A DNA stretch of 64,000 nt. It comes from Episyrphus balteatus (taxonomy: Eukaryota > Arthropoda > Insecta > Diptera > Syrphidae). This document shows positions 48,035 to 59,310 of the stretch, piece by piece (position 1 is the stretch's first letter; the number at the start of each line of letters is the position of its first letter). The stretch covers positions 81,716,867 through 81,780,866 of the forward strand of contig NC_079136.1 of NCBI RefSeq assembly GCF_945859705.1, in the 5' to 3' direction. A model generated the notes under the pieces. It was not told the origin of the DNA. It made no database searches and was given only the letters and a program-made list of their open reading frames with translations. Position numbers and translations under genes: made by a program.

Positions 48035-49149
48035 TGTTCTTTATCGTTTTTTATTTCAGTTTTGTTTTTTTTTTTTTTTTTTTTTGGTACAATTCAAGTA
48101 TTTTTCTTTGTAGGGATAACAAAATTTATTTTTTTTTTCAGTTTTTTTTTTTTTTATAAAATTTGAGTCAGATGGTATCATATTTTAAGCCAGTCTTTAA
48201 AAAGTAAAACTGAGTGGAAAATTTAAATTTTATTTTGTCAAAAGAATTTAAGTAATTATTTGAGAATAGAAACAAAAACATTTTGGGAAGATTAGGGTAA
48301 ATTCAAATTAAAAAATGCTTTTAGTAGGCCTTATTACCCTATCATGGATTTTAAGGGCTTACTAACAATAAGATTTATTTGCCTTTGCTTACACCGGAAG
48401 TCGCCATTTTTTTTTATTTTTACGAATAGGTAATTGATCTATATTTTCTAAATAAACAATTAATTAACGGTTCGTATTACCCGCATCGACCTTGTTTTAT
48501 TTACCTAATAAATTTAATTCGAACCCACAGTTGTATAAATGTGCTATGTTCTACATGCTCACAAGTTTATAGATTTCATTGACAAATAACTAATTAAATG
48601 TCTTGAAATATTTAACTTAATACTTGTAACTTATTCACATTGAACTTAGTCAATTTAATCAAGTAATTATACTTAGAATATATTTCAGTTAAGTTCAACG
48701 GTATATGCAACATTTTTCCCTAGTTAATCACCTTTTTTCCCACGTTATAAAATATTCAAATTATTTTTCAAACATTTGATTAAATTATTATAAAATAAAT
48801 TAAACATGTTTTAATAAATATTTTATGAAGAAAGTTGTTGTTGATCTTGTTTATGCTTTGCTTTTTGTATTTTCGCGTTGGTATTTCTTCCTTTTCCTAA
48901 CTCTCTGTGTCATGAATGAAATATATATATTTTTAAGTAAATCTCCTTACCCTGAGGGAATTTTTTGTTTTTTTTTTGAACAGCGATGTAGAAAAAAAAA
49001 ACAAAAATCAAGTCTCATATGAAAAAAGAATACCACAATCCGATTATTTCCTTATGTCGTATGAACAAAAAAAAAAAGAAGAAGCACACAAACACCTCCT
49101 CCAGTACTAGCTATCCAAAAAGAACCAACAGGCTTCAATTGCAACTGCA
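48035..49149. other. intronic non-coding DNA with poly-T runs
   Basis: There are poly-T runs near 48065-48085 and 48130-48155. A TAGGCCTTATTACCC phrase at 48327 echoes the GGTAATAAGGCC motif near 44535 in inverse orientation. No exon is present. Confidence 0.45.
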
Positions 49150-49440
49150 AATTTATAGCCTGAGACGTAATATTGCCCAATTATTTTGCTTCAAATAACT
49201 TAAAAAAAAAAAACTATTCTCAGTTAAATGGGCCATAAGGCCACAAATCAAATATGTACTTAAAAACCACCAAATTGGGTCAAAAGTTCGAACGAAATTC
49301 TTGTGGACTTTTGGCCCATCGATTGCCAAATTTGACCCACTCAGGCCCACTCTTTTTAACTGTGGATTTTTGACCCAGCTGATAAGTCCATAATTGGACT
49401 TATAACCCACTCAAGTGGACTATATATCTTTAAATCACTC
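49150..49440. repeat. GGACTTTTGGCCCA / TTGACCCACT internally repetitive block
   Basis: Phrases such as GGGCCATAAGGCC, TGTGGACTTTTGGCCCAT, TTGACCCACTCAGGCCCACT, TTTTTGACCCAGCT, TTGGACTTATAACCCACTCA and AGTGGAC recur in close succession, and GTCC/GGAC and GGCC words pair with one another. The block is distinctly richer in G+C than its flanks. It is likely a fragment of a repetitive element; the overlapping minus-strand frame is not convincing as a gene. Confidence 0.45.
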
Positions 49441-52205
49441 TGCTCTTTCACTGAGCAGTGAAAAGTTGAGATTGCTCTCCAATGTAAAGTTCTCAGCCTT
49501 ACAAAAATCTAAACTATTCTAATTTGCGCTGTTCTTTTTTTTTTTCTTATAGTACAATTATAAACATGAAAACAGGGAAAACAAAACTGCTCTCTGTTCT
49601 TTGTAACTTCACTGCTCATTTTCAGAAAATGTTCTCGGTCCTTCGAATTTTTACTTCTTTATTGTCAGAAATCTGTTCTTCATGATTTGATAAACGATAA
49701 AAAAAAAAAAAATTTAGATAAAAGTTTAACATGATGATGACGAAACAAAGAATTTTTCATTATTTCAGTGAAGGCATTCAAAGAGTTATTTCTTATTGAA
49801 AATTTCAAAAATGGTAACTTACATTTTATTTATTTTGTATTCCATATTTTCAATCATAGTATGTATTTCAAATCAGGAAGAAAATTAAAGAGTAATTTGC
49901 GTCTTTAACTGTTATTTAAAGAGTGATCAAATAGCAGCTATTAATCGCTGCTTTTTTATATGCAGCTCACTGCTATCACTGGTCTTCAAAAATCGCTCTT
50001 TAGTGCACAACTTATTATTGGCTTTTGCCCTATGAATTAATGACCCTGCAGACTCTTTTCACTCTCCTTCGTTTGGACGCTTAGAGTGTGACTTAGTTTT
50101 CTAGAGGTTCTTTCTTGAAGTCCTTATTTGATTTAGTGGTATTCTTCGAAATCCATGCATATCCTAAAAAAAAAACTTTTTCAATGACGCCACTTAATTT
50201 TCTATTAAAAAAAATTCCAATGTACAACATTATCTCCCAGGCTACTAACCCTTTAAGAAATAACGACGGGCGGCGGCAACGGAAACGGCTTAATTCTTTC
50301 TAAAATAAAAACAGAATTTGTCCCTTTTGGCAGACACTTTTTTTAAATCATTTTTTTGGCCATCTTCCGTAGGTCTTTGAAATATCTTGAGTCTTCCCAC
50401 ATTAAAATCTGAAATCAAACTTCCTTTTTTTTCCCTTCCACTTGTTTTCTATATTCATAGGGTCACTTGATGACGTTTGAAGAAAAAAAAGGAAAAAAAA
50501 ATAAATATTAAAATCAGCGAACCAAAAATGTGTAGTTAACCAACCGAAGATCTAGAAAACTAGCTTAAGTATCCATCCGAAAGGCCACCCTTCTTCTTTA
50601 GTTACAATTTTTACGTGCTCGTTTGGGTGCACTACCTAACCAACCTATGCACCATGGTCTGTGATTTTTCCTCCTCCTGCCTGGTGTACAAACACCAAAC
50701 ATTGAACTATTCACGGTACGGTGATGGTAATGGGGTGGTATAAGGTAGACAAGATGTATCTTTATATCTAAAAGTACAATTTGTAATGCAGTGCGGTCAT
50801 GTTTTTGTGGTCACAGAGATAGGACACTACTACACTACTGAAATCACTCAACCAAAAACTTCAGAAGACACGAAAAGAAGTAAGATGCGGCGAATTGGGT
50901 TCAACGAATCCCCGCATGCACTTGTTGTTGTTGTTGTCGTCATTTTCCCATCACTAACCAACCAGTCAGTGTCGCAGTCGGTTTTCATTTGTATAATATT
51001 TCCCAGATGCGACACACTTTACAATGAAAAGCCATGTTTTTTTTTTACATGTTGTTTCCTTCTTTGTAAAAAAAAAAATTGTATACGTCTCTTTTTTCAT
51101 TCTTGAATTAATTTTTATTTTTTTTGCTTTTCCATCATGACTCCTATTTCTGTCATCGTCATTGGAATTATGTCCATCGACTTTGCCACACAATGCGTGT
51201 AATAAGTTACTTTTTTTTTGTTGAGGTGAGAATTCTGAGGTCATCGACTGTTTCAGGGCACGAGTTTTTTTTTTCCTTCTTTTTTTTATTATTTTTCTCT
51301 GGATAAAAAATAAATAAGAACATGAAAATGAGGCCACAATGGCTCTCCCATAAATGATAATGACGAAGAAGGTGATGATGATAATGATGACGTTTCTTGG
51401 GTTTTATTCAAGAAAAAAAAAAAAAAAAAACTGAAGACAATGTGAGAGAATGCGACGGCTTAGGGAATAGTCTTCGGTTTTTTTTTATTTTTACCTGTGA
51501 TGTGGCATATTTTTTTTTTTTTTGTGTTCTTTCTCACTTCATCGATAACAGAGATATCTACACGACTTAGGTACGATGACTATTTTCCGAACGTCTATTC
51601 CCATTTGGTGTGTTTTGAAAGTTTAATTGAAAAAGTTATTCAAATGAATTTGCATCTGACCTAAATTAAAGTCACGTACTACTTGCATGAACATGAGTCT
51701 TGAGTAGAAGAGATTTTATATATAAATGACAATAAGTAAAACCGTGTAGGTAAATGGGAATGGATTTTTGTGTATTTTTACTGTATCCTAATGTACCTAC
51801 AGATGTTCTATAAAGTCATGTGAGAATACATTTTTTGAACATTTTATACCTGTCATTTTTTTTTTTTTTTTTTTGTTAAATTGACTGTGGGAAAAAATAA
51901 AAATTATGACTTGAAGACATTTTACAGATAGAAATAAAACTTTATAATTATTATTGAAGTTTTTAACATTAAAAATTTAACTTAAACTTTTATGAATAAA
52001 AATTTGGTTTGAGTTCGAAATATTGAATTTTGTTTGGAGGTTCTAATAGTCTTTTCATTTATGGGAATGAATATGGGTGACGAGCAGTGTTGTGCAAAAC
52101 CGCCATTTTGAATTTTAGTTGTTTTTTTTTTTTTAATATGTTTCGGGTTCTGTTGAATACAATTTTTCGCCTAAATCAGATCTTTTGGTTGTGCCTTATT
52201 ATTTC
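49441..52205. other. intronic non-coding DNA
   Basis: TGCTCT/AGAGCA-type words recur between 49440 and 50000 without a clear unit. 50590-50960 is of higher complexity, with a GTTGTTGTTGTTGTCGTC tract at 50921, and might be regulatory. Overlapping frames on both strands at 50786-51337 are low-complexity. No exon is supported. Confidence 0.4.
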
Positions 52206-52363
52206 TGCACAGAGAAAAAAAATAATGCAGGAATAACTTTATTTCTGGTATAATTTACTTTATTTCTGGTAAATTTAACTTTATTTCTGGTTTATTTAAA
52301 TTTATACTGATTAAATGTACTAGAAGTAAAGTAATCGCTGGCTTTATGTTTTCTCCATGTGTA
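52206..52363. mobile_element. small CACAGAGAAAA-ended MITE with internal tandem repeat
   Basis: The left end GCACAGAGAAAAAAAAT and the right end TTTTCTCCATGTGTAGC are imperfect inverted repeats about 155 bp apart. Inside, ACTTTATTTCTGGT occurs three times at intervals of about 21-23 bp (52229-52292). Elements with ACAGAGAAAA ends are common in fly genomes. No target duplication is clear. Confidence 0.5.
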
Positions 52364-54628
52364 GCACTTCCCAGGGACGTTTCAGTTTTCACGTTTTTAA
52401 ATTTCCAAACATTGTCATGAATCAAAGTACATATGTATTAATCATTTTTTACTTTGATGCGATTTTTTGTGAAAAAAAATTTCTTTCTTAAAACCAACCA
52501 GGTTTTGAAAAGTAAGGTTGATTGACTGAAAGTCGCCTCTCAGATGTCTGTCTCTCGTCCCTTTTTTAACCTTTGCTGTACTCTTTTCATTTCGTCGGTG
52601 GTATGCAACCAAAATGCATTAAGTCATATTTTAAGGATTTTTAAATTTAAATGCAAAACGGTTCAGAGAATTATTTGAGGTATCTTTTTGTCAAAAACAA
52701 CTTTAGTACACAAAAAGTATTTTAAAAGCCGATTTACTCAAAACATTTTTTTTTCTTTGGTTCACATGGACATCGTTTCTCTTTTAAAAGTAAATGATAT
52801 TGAAAATGGATGAAAAGACAATGACATTTTTTTAATGGCATCAAAATGTCATATTGGATATGTAAAACATTTCTTCCAAGACTCTAATATTACTATTTTT
52901 CTTAGCTTAAGTAAACTGGGAACCACTCCTATAGGCAACACCTTTCCTTAACCATCAAATAGAGTAATTAAAAGACATTTTACAATGTTCCAACTTGTTT
53001 ATTATATTTGTTTACCAAACAAATCAACTTATATTGACCACACCTAACAAAACATTATTTATTTTTGTGGTGAAATCCATTCCACTCACGATTTTCACTC
53101 ATAAATAAAATAAATATAAACAATGATGTTTTTTTTTTCTTTCATTTTCCCATATTGCTAATTTGAAAAACTAGTTATTAAAAATGTTAAAAAATTCTCT
53201 AAGAAAAAAATATATAAACGTTAACCTAGATTGATATTTTGTGGCTTAGAAAAATATAAAAAAATAAACACTCAACTTCAATGTCATTTAATTGTGACAA
53301 GATAACTTTAGCGAGGAACTATTTTTGTTAAACACTCCAGAGTTGATGACGTGAATGCAACTCAATAAAATTCCGATTAAATTTTATAACTGTCATACCT
53401 TTTTTTTTTGTAATTTAACGAGTGTGATGTTGTTAAAAGCAAAAAGCACTTTAAAAAGGTTAAAATAAATTTAAAAAAAAAAGTTGTTGAATTTTAAAAA
53501 CTCTATTAGGTTCCATTAAAGTTATATACGAGTATATGCTCCACATTGCTCACATTAATTTATTTTAATTAATTAATTAATTCATTAAAACTAATTATTA
53601 TTGATACACATTTATTTTGTTTGCTATAAAGGTTTTTTTTTTAGTGAAAGTTGTTTGATATTTAATCAACTGTATCTTCTGAGGAAACACTTTTTATATC
53701 TTTAATTTGTATCCAATACTTTATTCAGGAAATGGAAGTATATCTATCAATTGAGGGTTGAGGACACGCTTAATAAAAGTGAACTAATTTATCACATATT
53801 GCATTTAAATTTGAATTGCATTTGTTGTTAGCTTTTAATTTTTTAATGCAAATGTGTAGGTTTTTTTTTAGAACCTTAATGAATAGTTTTAGAAAAGTAA
53901 AACAAATATGTTTTTTTTTTTAATAACTGCTTCAATAGTCTAAAGAGGTGTAACATTTGAGCAGCAATTTGAGTTTTTAGATGAGTGTTGACGGAAAATC
54001 TTTACTTTTTCTGAATCTTTTTTTACATGTTAAAAGATTTTATTAAAATAACTAGAAAACATTTCAGCTAATTTTCATACTTATTCAAATGATTCCGTTT
54101 TTTTGAAAACATTTTTATATATTAATTAGTTGCACATAGAAAATTTATTGGAAATCTTTTCATTTTAAGATGTTTTTTTTTTTAAGAAAAAACTTGTTAA
54201 AATGAAAAGATGTTCATTTCCAATTTAACAGAATTTAAACAGACTCCATTTATTTTTACAAGAAATCTTATTGTTTTAAGCAGATATGAGTGCATCAACT
54301 TCTTCTATTGTGCCTTATTTTTCTTTGTGCACAACAGAATATCCTTCCCTGATACCAATATTTCAAGTAAAAAACGTTGAAACGTTAACAACAAATTTTT
54401 TTCTAAAATCGATATTAAATCATAAACAAAATTTAAACATTTGCGTGTCAATGTCATGATATCTTTTTCTTAAAAAGTTCCAATAAAATTTAATTCTACA
54501 AATATTTTTCATTATTTTAACAATAAAAAGGTTTACTTTCACGGAATTGTTAAATGTCATTTTTTGTGATATTTTTTTTTTTTTTTTGAATATTAGTTAA
54601 ACTTTTTTACTCTTGCGTTTTTTTTTTT
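52364..54628. other. intronic/intergenic non-coding DNA
   Basis: The sequence is A/T-rich. A stretch near 54225-54345 (AATTTAAACAGACTCCATTT, later TTATTTTTCTTTGTGCACAA) resembles 21315-21360 (AATTTAAACAGATTCTATTT, later TCTTTTTGTCTGTGTACAA), probably another short dispersed element. Nothing else is seen. Confidence 0.4.
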
Positions 54629-54634
54629 TTTATT
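54629..54634 (-). terminator. poly(A) signal of the secreted-protein gene
   Basis: AATAAA on the minus strand lies 27 nt after the stop codon of the 54661-55355 gene. A T-rich minus-strand stretch is not obvious further on, but the position suits a very short 3' UTR like those of compact fly genes. Confidence 0.5.
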
Positions 54635-54660
54635 TTCCAAATAATAAAAAGAAGTCATTA

Positions 54661-55355
54661 TTATCGTTTATAAAAATTGCCTTTTGTCTTAACATCCAAA
54701 AATATAGCAAGGGCCAGTTCCAAATCTTTGCCTTTAATTTTTACAGTTATTCTATAAATTCCAGGTTGTACATGTCCCGGTAATTCTTCATTTGTCATGC
54801 GACATTTTTTCAAATAATATGTTCCTATTGACAATGGTTTGTCAAAAACACTCGCAAATTGTGGCATATTCGAGCATGTTGAAAAAGTCTTTTGCAATAC
54901 TTTAACATAAACAAATGACATGAAATTAAAAAATGGAGCTACTTCAACTTCAAATGGTGTTTCACGAAAATCACTATTTCCTTGTGCACTTCGATGAACT
55001 TTTACTGAACCCTATTTTAGTTTTTTTTTTTAATTTAATAAAATTAAATTGTACAAAATTGATAATCACCCAAAATGCATCATCCATATCAACTCCAAGA
55101 TAAAATGTTCCATTTAGAGCATAAACACCGCCAGTGGTACGCATTGTCCGTATATTAAAGCTTGCTAAATCTGGATTCGAAGTATTATATTCAAATCGTA
55201 TAATCCGAAAATCCCAGTCCTTGTTCAAGGATGAATTATGAATTTTTTTGTTTTTATGTTTTATAAGATTGAAAGTGTATTACCGCTAACTCTCCACCAT
55301 CAGTAAAATGCCAAATAAACGATGCCAAGCAAATAAAAATATGAGACCAGTGCAT
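54661..55355 (-). CDS. secreted DUF1091/MD-2-like protein, three exons, 190 aa
   Basis: Coding exons on the minus strand are 55355-55284 (24 codons), 55219-55070 (50 codons) and 55011-54661 (116 codons plus stop). The introns are 64 and 58 nt, both GT-AG and both phase 0. Exon 1 gives a signal peptide (MHWSHIFICLASFIWHF, cleaved near TDGGELA). The mature chain begins DWDFRIIRFEYNTSNPD and has N-glycosylation sequons at N36 and N60 (LNGTF). Only two cysteines remain outside the signal peptide, C120 and C144, a likely disulphide. The size, the LNGTF strand, the C-x-x-MP-x-F segment, the PL-x-x-GTYYLK-x-C segment and the PGIYRITVKIK strand suit the fly-expanded DUF1091/MD-2-related lipid-recognition group, small secreted beta-sandwich proteins of mostly unknown role. 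The family call is from resemblance only. The gene appears nested and antisense in the + strand intron that starts at 43156. Confidence 0.85.
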
Positions 55356-55397
55356 TTTTAGTTTGAACCATTCAAAAAGTGAAACGATTTTATGTCT

Positions 55398-55432
55398 AAA
55401 TGAAAGGTGTGTTTTGAAATTGAATTTATATG
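55398..55432 (-). promoter_or_regulatory. TATA box and TCATTT initiator of the secreted-protein gene
   Basis: On the minus strand TATAAAT starts at 55430, and TCATTT lies at 55403-55398, which puts the initiator A at 55401, 29 nt after the first T of the TATA box. This is the classic spacing, and TCATTT fits the arthropod initiator consensus exactly. The predicted 5' UTR is only 46 nt before the ATG at 55355. Position and spacing together make this more convincing than either motif alone. Confidence 0.7.
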
Positions 55433-56067
55433 AATTCTTTCTATAACAATTGTGATGTTGTAGATTTTTATTTTGTTGTAGTATTTATTTTTAATAATGG
55501 GTTGTTTAAAAAAACTAATTATAGTTTTGATAGTTTATTTTGAAGTGATTTTTTCTGGGATTTTATTTTTGGTTGGGTGGGAACTATTATTATTATATTA
55601 AATATTATTTCATTATTTCAGTTGTCAATGCAAAAAAGTGCTATTTACTCTTCCGAATTAAACTTGATTTTCGAAGTATTTCGAGAAAATTTATTAAATA
55701 AAAACGTAAAAAGTATTATTCCGGGGAATCATTTCTATAGTTGCATGTTAGAGTCTTGTTCACAATTTGTGGTAAATTTAAAATACTGAAGGTTCATAGA
55801 TAGTAATTGGCGCTAAAGTGTCAACTTTAAATGCTACATGTTTTGTTTTAAATAAAAAAAAATAATTGCTTTGCAATTATAGACAAGTTTTATGTAATAT
55901 TTCGGCTAAATGTTAGTGATAACAAAATCTAATACCAATAATTTTGTTTGAGCTATTATTTGTGAGAAATCTTAAATAAAATACCTTTTCTAAATGAATT
56001 TCAGCTTAACTGAATTTAGGCTAGCCTATTGCAGAGTTTTTAGTGGATAGTACCCAGAAGCTATGTA
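55433..56067. other. upstream region of the secreted-protein gene
   Basis: This is ordinary A/T-rich DNA. A 70-codon + strand frame at 55577-55789 has some mixed composition but no recognisable family, no splice signals and no start context of note. Confidence 0.4.
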
Positions 56068-56566
56068 GCAGTCATCCAGAAGTCATCCAGTTTTCATCCA
56101 GTTTTTATCCAGTTTTCATCCAGTTTTCATCCAGTTTTCATCCAGTTTTCATCCAGTTTTCATCCAGTACTCATCCAGTAGTCATCCAGTAGTCATCCAG
56201 CAGTCATCCAATAGTCATCCAGAAGTCATCCAGAAGTCATCCAGTTTTCATCCAGTTTTCATCCAGTACTCATCCAGTAGTCATCCAGTAGTCATCCAGC
56301 AGTCATCCAAAAGTCATTCAGTTTTCATCCAATAGTCATCCAGTACTCATCCAGTAGTCATCCAGTAGTCATCCAGTACTCATCCAGTAGTCATCCAGTA
56401 GTCATCCAGTAGTCATCCAGCAGTCATCCAGAAGTCATCCAGTTTTCATCCAGTCAACGCTCGCACTGTGTTGATACATATTAAGGGTACCCAAAACGAC
56501 TTTAGTGCGCGCAGATTATAAAAAAAAAAAAATCCAGAAGTCATCCAGCAGTCATCTTGTAGTCAC
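56068..56566. repeat. 11-bp TCATCCAGTAG minisatellite, about 35 copies
   Basis: Between 56068 and 56455 I count about 35 units ending in TCATCCAG, mostly 11 bp, with linker variants TTT, TAC, TAG, CAG, GAAG and ATAG. The variants follow each other in a recurring order (TTT, TTT, TAC, TAG, TAG, CAG, AAG), so there is a higher-order repeat of roughly 7-8 units. After a unique 75 bp, two or three more units lie at 56532-56566. It does not encode a repeat protein and lacks the repeat-spacer form of CRISPR. It lies about 0.6 kb upstream of the secreted-protein gene promoter. Confidence 0.95.
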
Positions 56567-58534
56567 CATTCTGTTCGATGAAAACTATCTGTTGCAACAG
56601 TTCAGATTGCTGTTTAACGATTTTATTTTGAAAAGTACAATTCTCTGCTGTTCTGTTCTATTTGATTTGAAATGTTCTGACATGGTAGTGTTTTCTTTCC
56701 GATCTTCTATTGCTCTGAAATTTTTCATTCCTTCATTTCTTAATATCGATAAAAAAAAAGTAGAAAAACTGCAAATCTTCAACCATTAATTGTGTTAATC
56801 AAAAAGGTCTGTTGCTAATATTTTTCGTTTGTATCCAACTTTTACAATAAAAACTACAAAACCTCTTACCCCTTATTTTATATAAATTTCCCCCAAAAAA
56901 TAAACTTTGTTTATCCCTTTTGTCGATTTATTTAATAACTTCTTCACATATTAACCATCAACCAACCCCACACAATATTATATGAAAACACACTTAACAG
57001 CAATCTGTGTGACAGCAATTACTAAAACATTTTCCTAAGAACACAAAACATTGTGAAGAAGAATTTCTTCAAAACAACAACAACAAGAACAAAAAAAAAA
57101 CTATTAGTTAAGATTTAATTTTGCAGAGATCAACCCCCTTCTTCAAATATATTTGTGTTTTATGTTTTTCACACCAAAAACTTTGTTCCAGAGAGTGGTA
57201 ATGTCTTGTGTTGTATTTTTGCTCTATCCCTCGTTTTTGTTTCTTCTTTCTAAAAATGAGTTTGCTTGAACTTGAAACATCTTGTGTCCATTTTCTCAGG
57301 ACTTAGGGCATCACACCAGATTCTGTAATGAAGATGTGAGATTTGGTAGTGTGTCTTCTTCGTTTTTAATATCTTTACACCCCTCGTGTTCATGTACTAA
57401 AACTTGAAGAAACAAAATAATCCGAACATGACCCTAGCATCACCACCATCAGAAAGTGGACAAAGATATTTTAGCCAAATATTATCTATCTATACAGTGG
57501 TGAGCCATATTTTCACACTATATCCCCCCCCTTCTCTCCCCACAAACTTGTGTGTAATACCTCAAATCCAACTCCCCCAAAAATTTCATCCGAGTTTATC
57601 TATGGGGTTCATCTTGCAAAAGATAACAATGTGTGATATGTCCTTGTGCCCAGAGAGAGAGAGAAAGATAGACTCGAGGACACACTCTTCAAGGAAAACG
57701 AACCTTAACAAGTAGATTATTGGATTTATTTTGCAATTGTATATTGTGAATCAGAAGGAGGAGGGGATCGGATGTATTTGTAGAAGATTTTGCTGGAAGG
57801 AAAAAGTTTCCTTCTCTAGGGATGATATGATTTTGGAGACGGGCACGGGCACTTTTGTCCAGCCGAAGCTAATTCACAATCCACACTTTAGGGTCCATCA
57901 AAAGTGGATCAGAGAGAAGAATCAAATTTCTTTAGTTCGGTTTCAGTTCGAATTGTATCCTTTTTTTTCTACTTCTATGATGTTGTTGTTGATGACGATG
58001 ATGATGGTTTTTTTTTTTTGTACTACCCTCACATAGGAAAAAAAAAAAAACTCAGTTATCTAGAAGATAACTTTTCAAATCAAATGGAAAATGGTATATA
58101 TTCGCAATACGAATTCAAAAGACGAAAAAGAAATGAGGTTATTGGTTGATAGGAAAAGAGGTTTGGGAGGAAAGTGTAAAGAAAAAACTTTCACAGAAAT
58201 ATCGAAAGTCTATCTAATGGGGACAAAGTGAATTTGAGAAGAAAAAAAAACAACAAAGAAGTAGAATCAAAAAAGGACAAGAACGCATCAAGTATTGAAA
58301 GGAAGTTCTTTTATTGTGTTAAATGTTTTTTTTTTTTTTTTGGCGATATCCTTGTATATGTTGTTAATGTATCTTTGAAGAGTTTCGATATTTCCTGTTT
58401 TTTTTTTTTTTGTTTTATCTTGAAGGACTGTTGTGATGGAAAAACTACCAATATTTTAAAGAGTCTCCTTTTAATTCTAAAAAATGTCAGTTTTTACTAA
58501 CTTTTATTTTCACATTCCTTCATGTTTATGCTGT
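56567..58534. other. non-coding stretch with simple repeats
   Basis: There are no supported exons. Features are CAACAACAACAAGAAC near 57076, a C-run near 57523-57531, a GA tract at 57653-57664, and TGATGACGATGATGATGG near 57989. Frames at 57404-58149 overlap in different phases and appear fortuitous. Confidence 0.45.
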
Positions 58535-59310
58535 TCAAATAGTATCGATAGATAAGATCGAACTTTAAACGTGAAGTCGATGTATCGATATGATAAAATT
58601 AAAAATATTGACGATAAACATCTTAACTTTTTGACGAAATTGCAAGCAGTTTTTTTTTGTAAGACTGTGCTTACGGCCATGAAAAAAATCGATTAGTTTC
58701 CAATCAATATTTGCAAAGAGTATCGAAATTGATATTTATGTATCGAAAAAATAGCGAATACTAAAGTGTGTTCAAACATAATTGAATTTAATTCTAAAAT
58801 TACCATATTGAACAAAATATAGATATTTCGATACATCGAAATAAAAATATCAACTTTAAATATCGATAATTTTTTGAAAACTTCTTTAATCTGGACATAT
58901 TTTACCATGTCGTATTAAAAAAATTAAACTAATTCTTCGAATTTAGGAGTGAAGTTCCCGAGCACATCTTTGTCATCCCTATCTTTCTGTAAATTTTAGC
59001 TATTAACCCATGTTCAAAATATCGATAAGTTTCGTTTAAGTAAAAGTATCGAAATCGAAAAATATCGATTTTTTAAATGTTTTCAAACAAATAAATGTTA
59101 TTGAATTCTTAAATAGAAAAAATATCGATATTTTGATTCATCGAATTGTTGACGGTAAATATCGATATCGAAAATAGAACATATTTACAAACAGTACCTA
59201 TGTAAAACAATACCTATTGAAAAATATCGATTTCTCTAGTGTGTTCAAACAAAACAAAAAAATTGAATTTCATACTTAAATTGTGCAAATAAAAATTATC
59301 GAAAAAAATA
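58535..59310. repeat. second, degenerate TATCGATA-rich region
   Basis: ATCGATA or a close relative occurs every 30-80 bp, often followed by AATTTTTTGAAAA or preceded by GTGTTCAAAC. Examples are at 58543, 58582, 58861, 59019, 59124, 59162 and 59309. A GTGTTCAAACA-AA-TTGAATTT phrase recurs at 58769 and 59239. This suggests a diverged long-period repeat related in motif, but not in unit length, to the 23395-24430 satellite. Confidence 0.6.

Noticed and set aside
56068..56455. CRISPR-like array of regular repeats
   Set aside because: The 11-bp units are directly adjacent, without unique spacers, in an animal-type genome. This is a minisatellite.
58048..58068. Small hairpin GTTATCT-AGA-AGATAAC
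   Set aside because: An 8-bp stem is expected by chance in a window of this size and composition.
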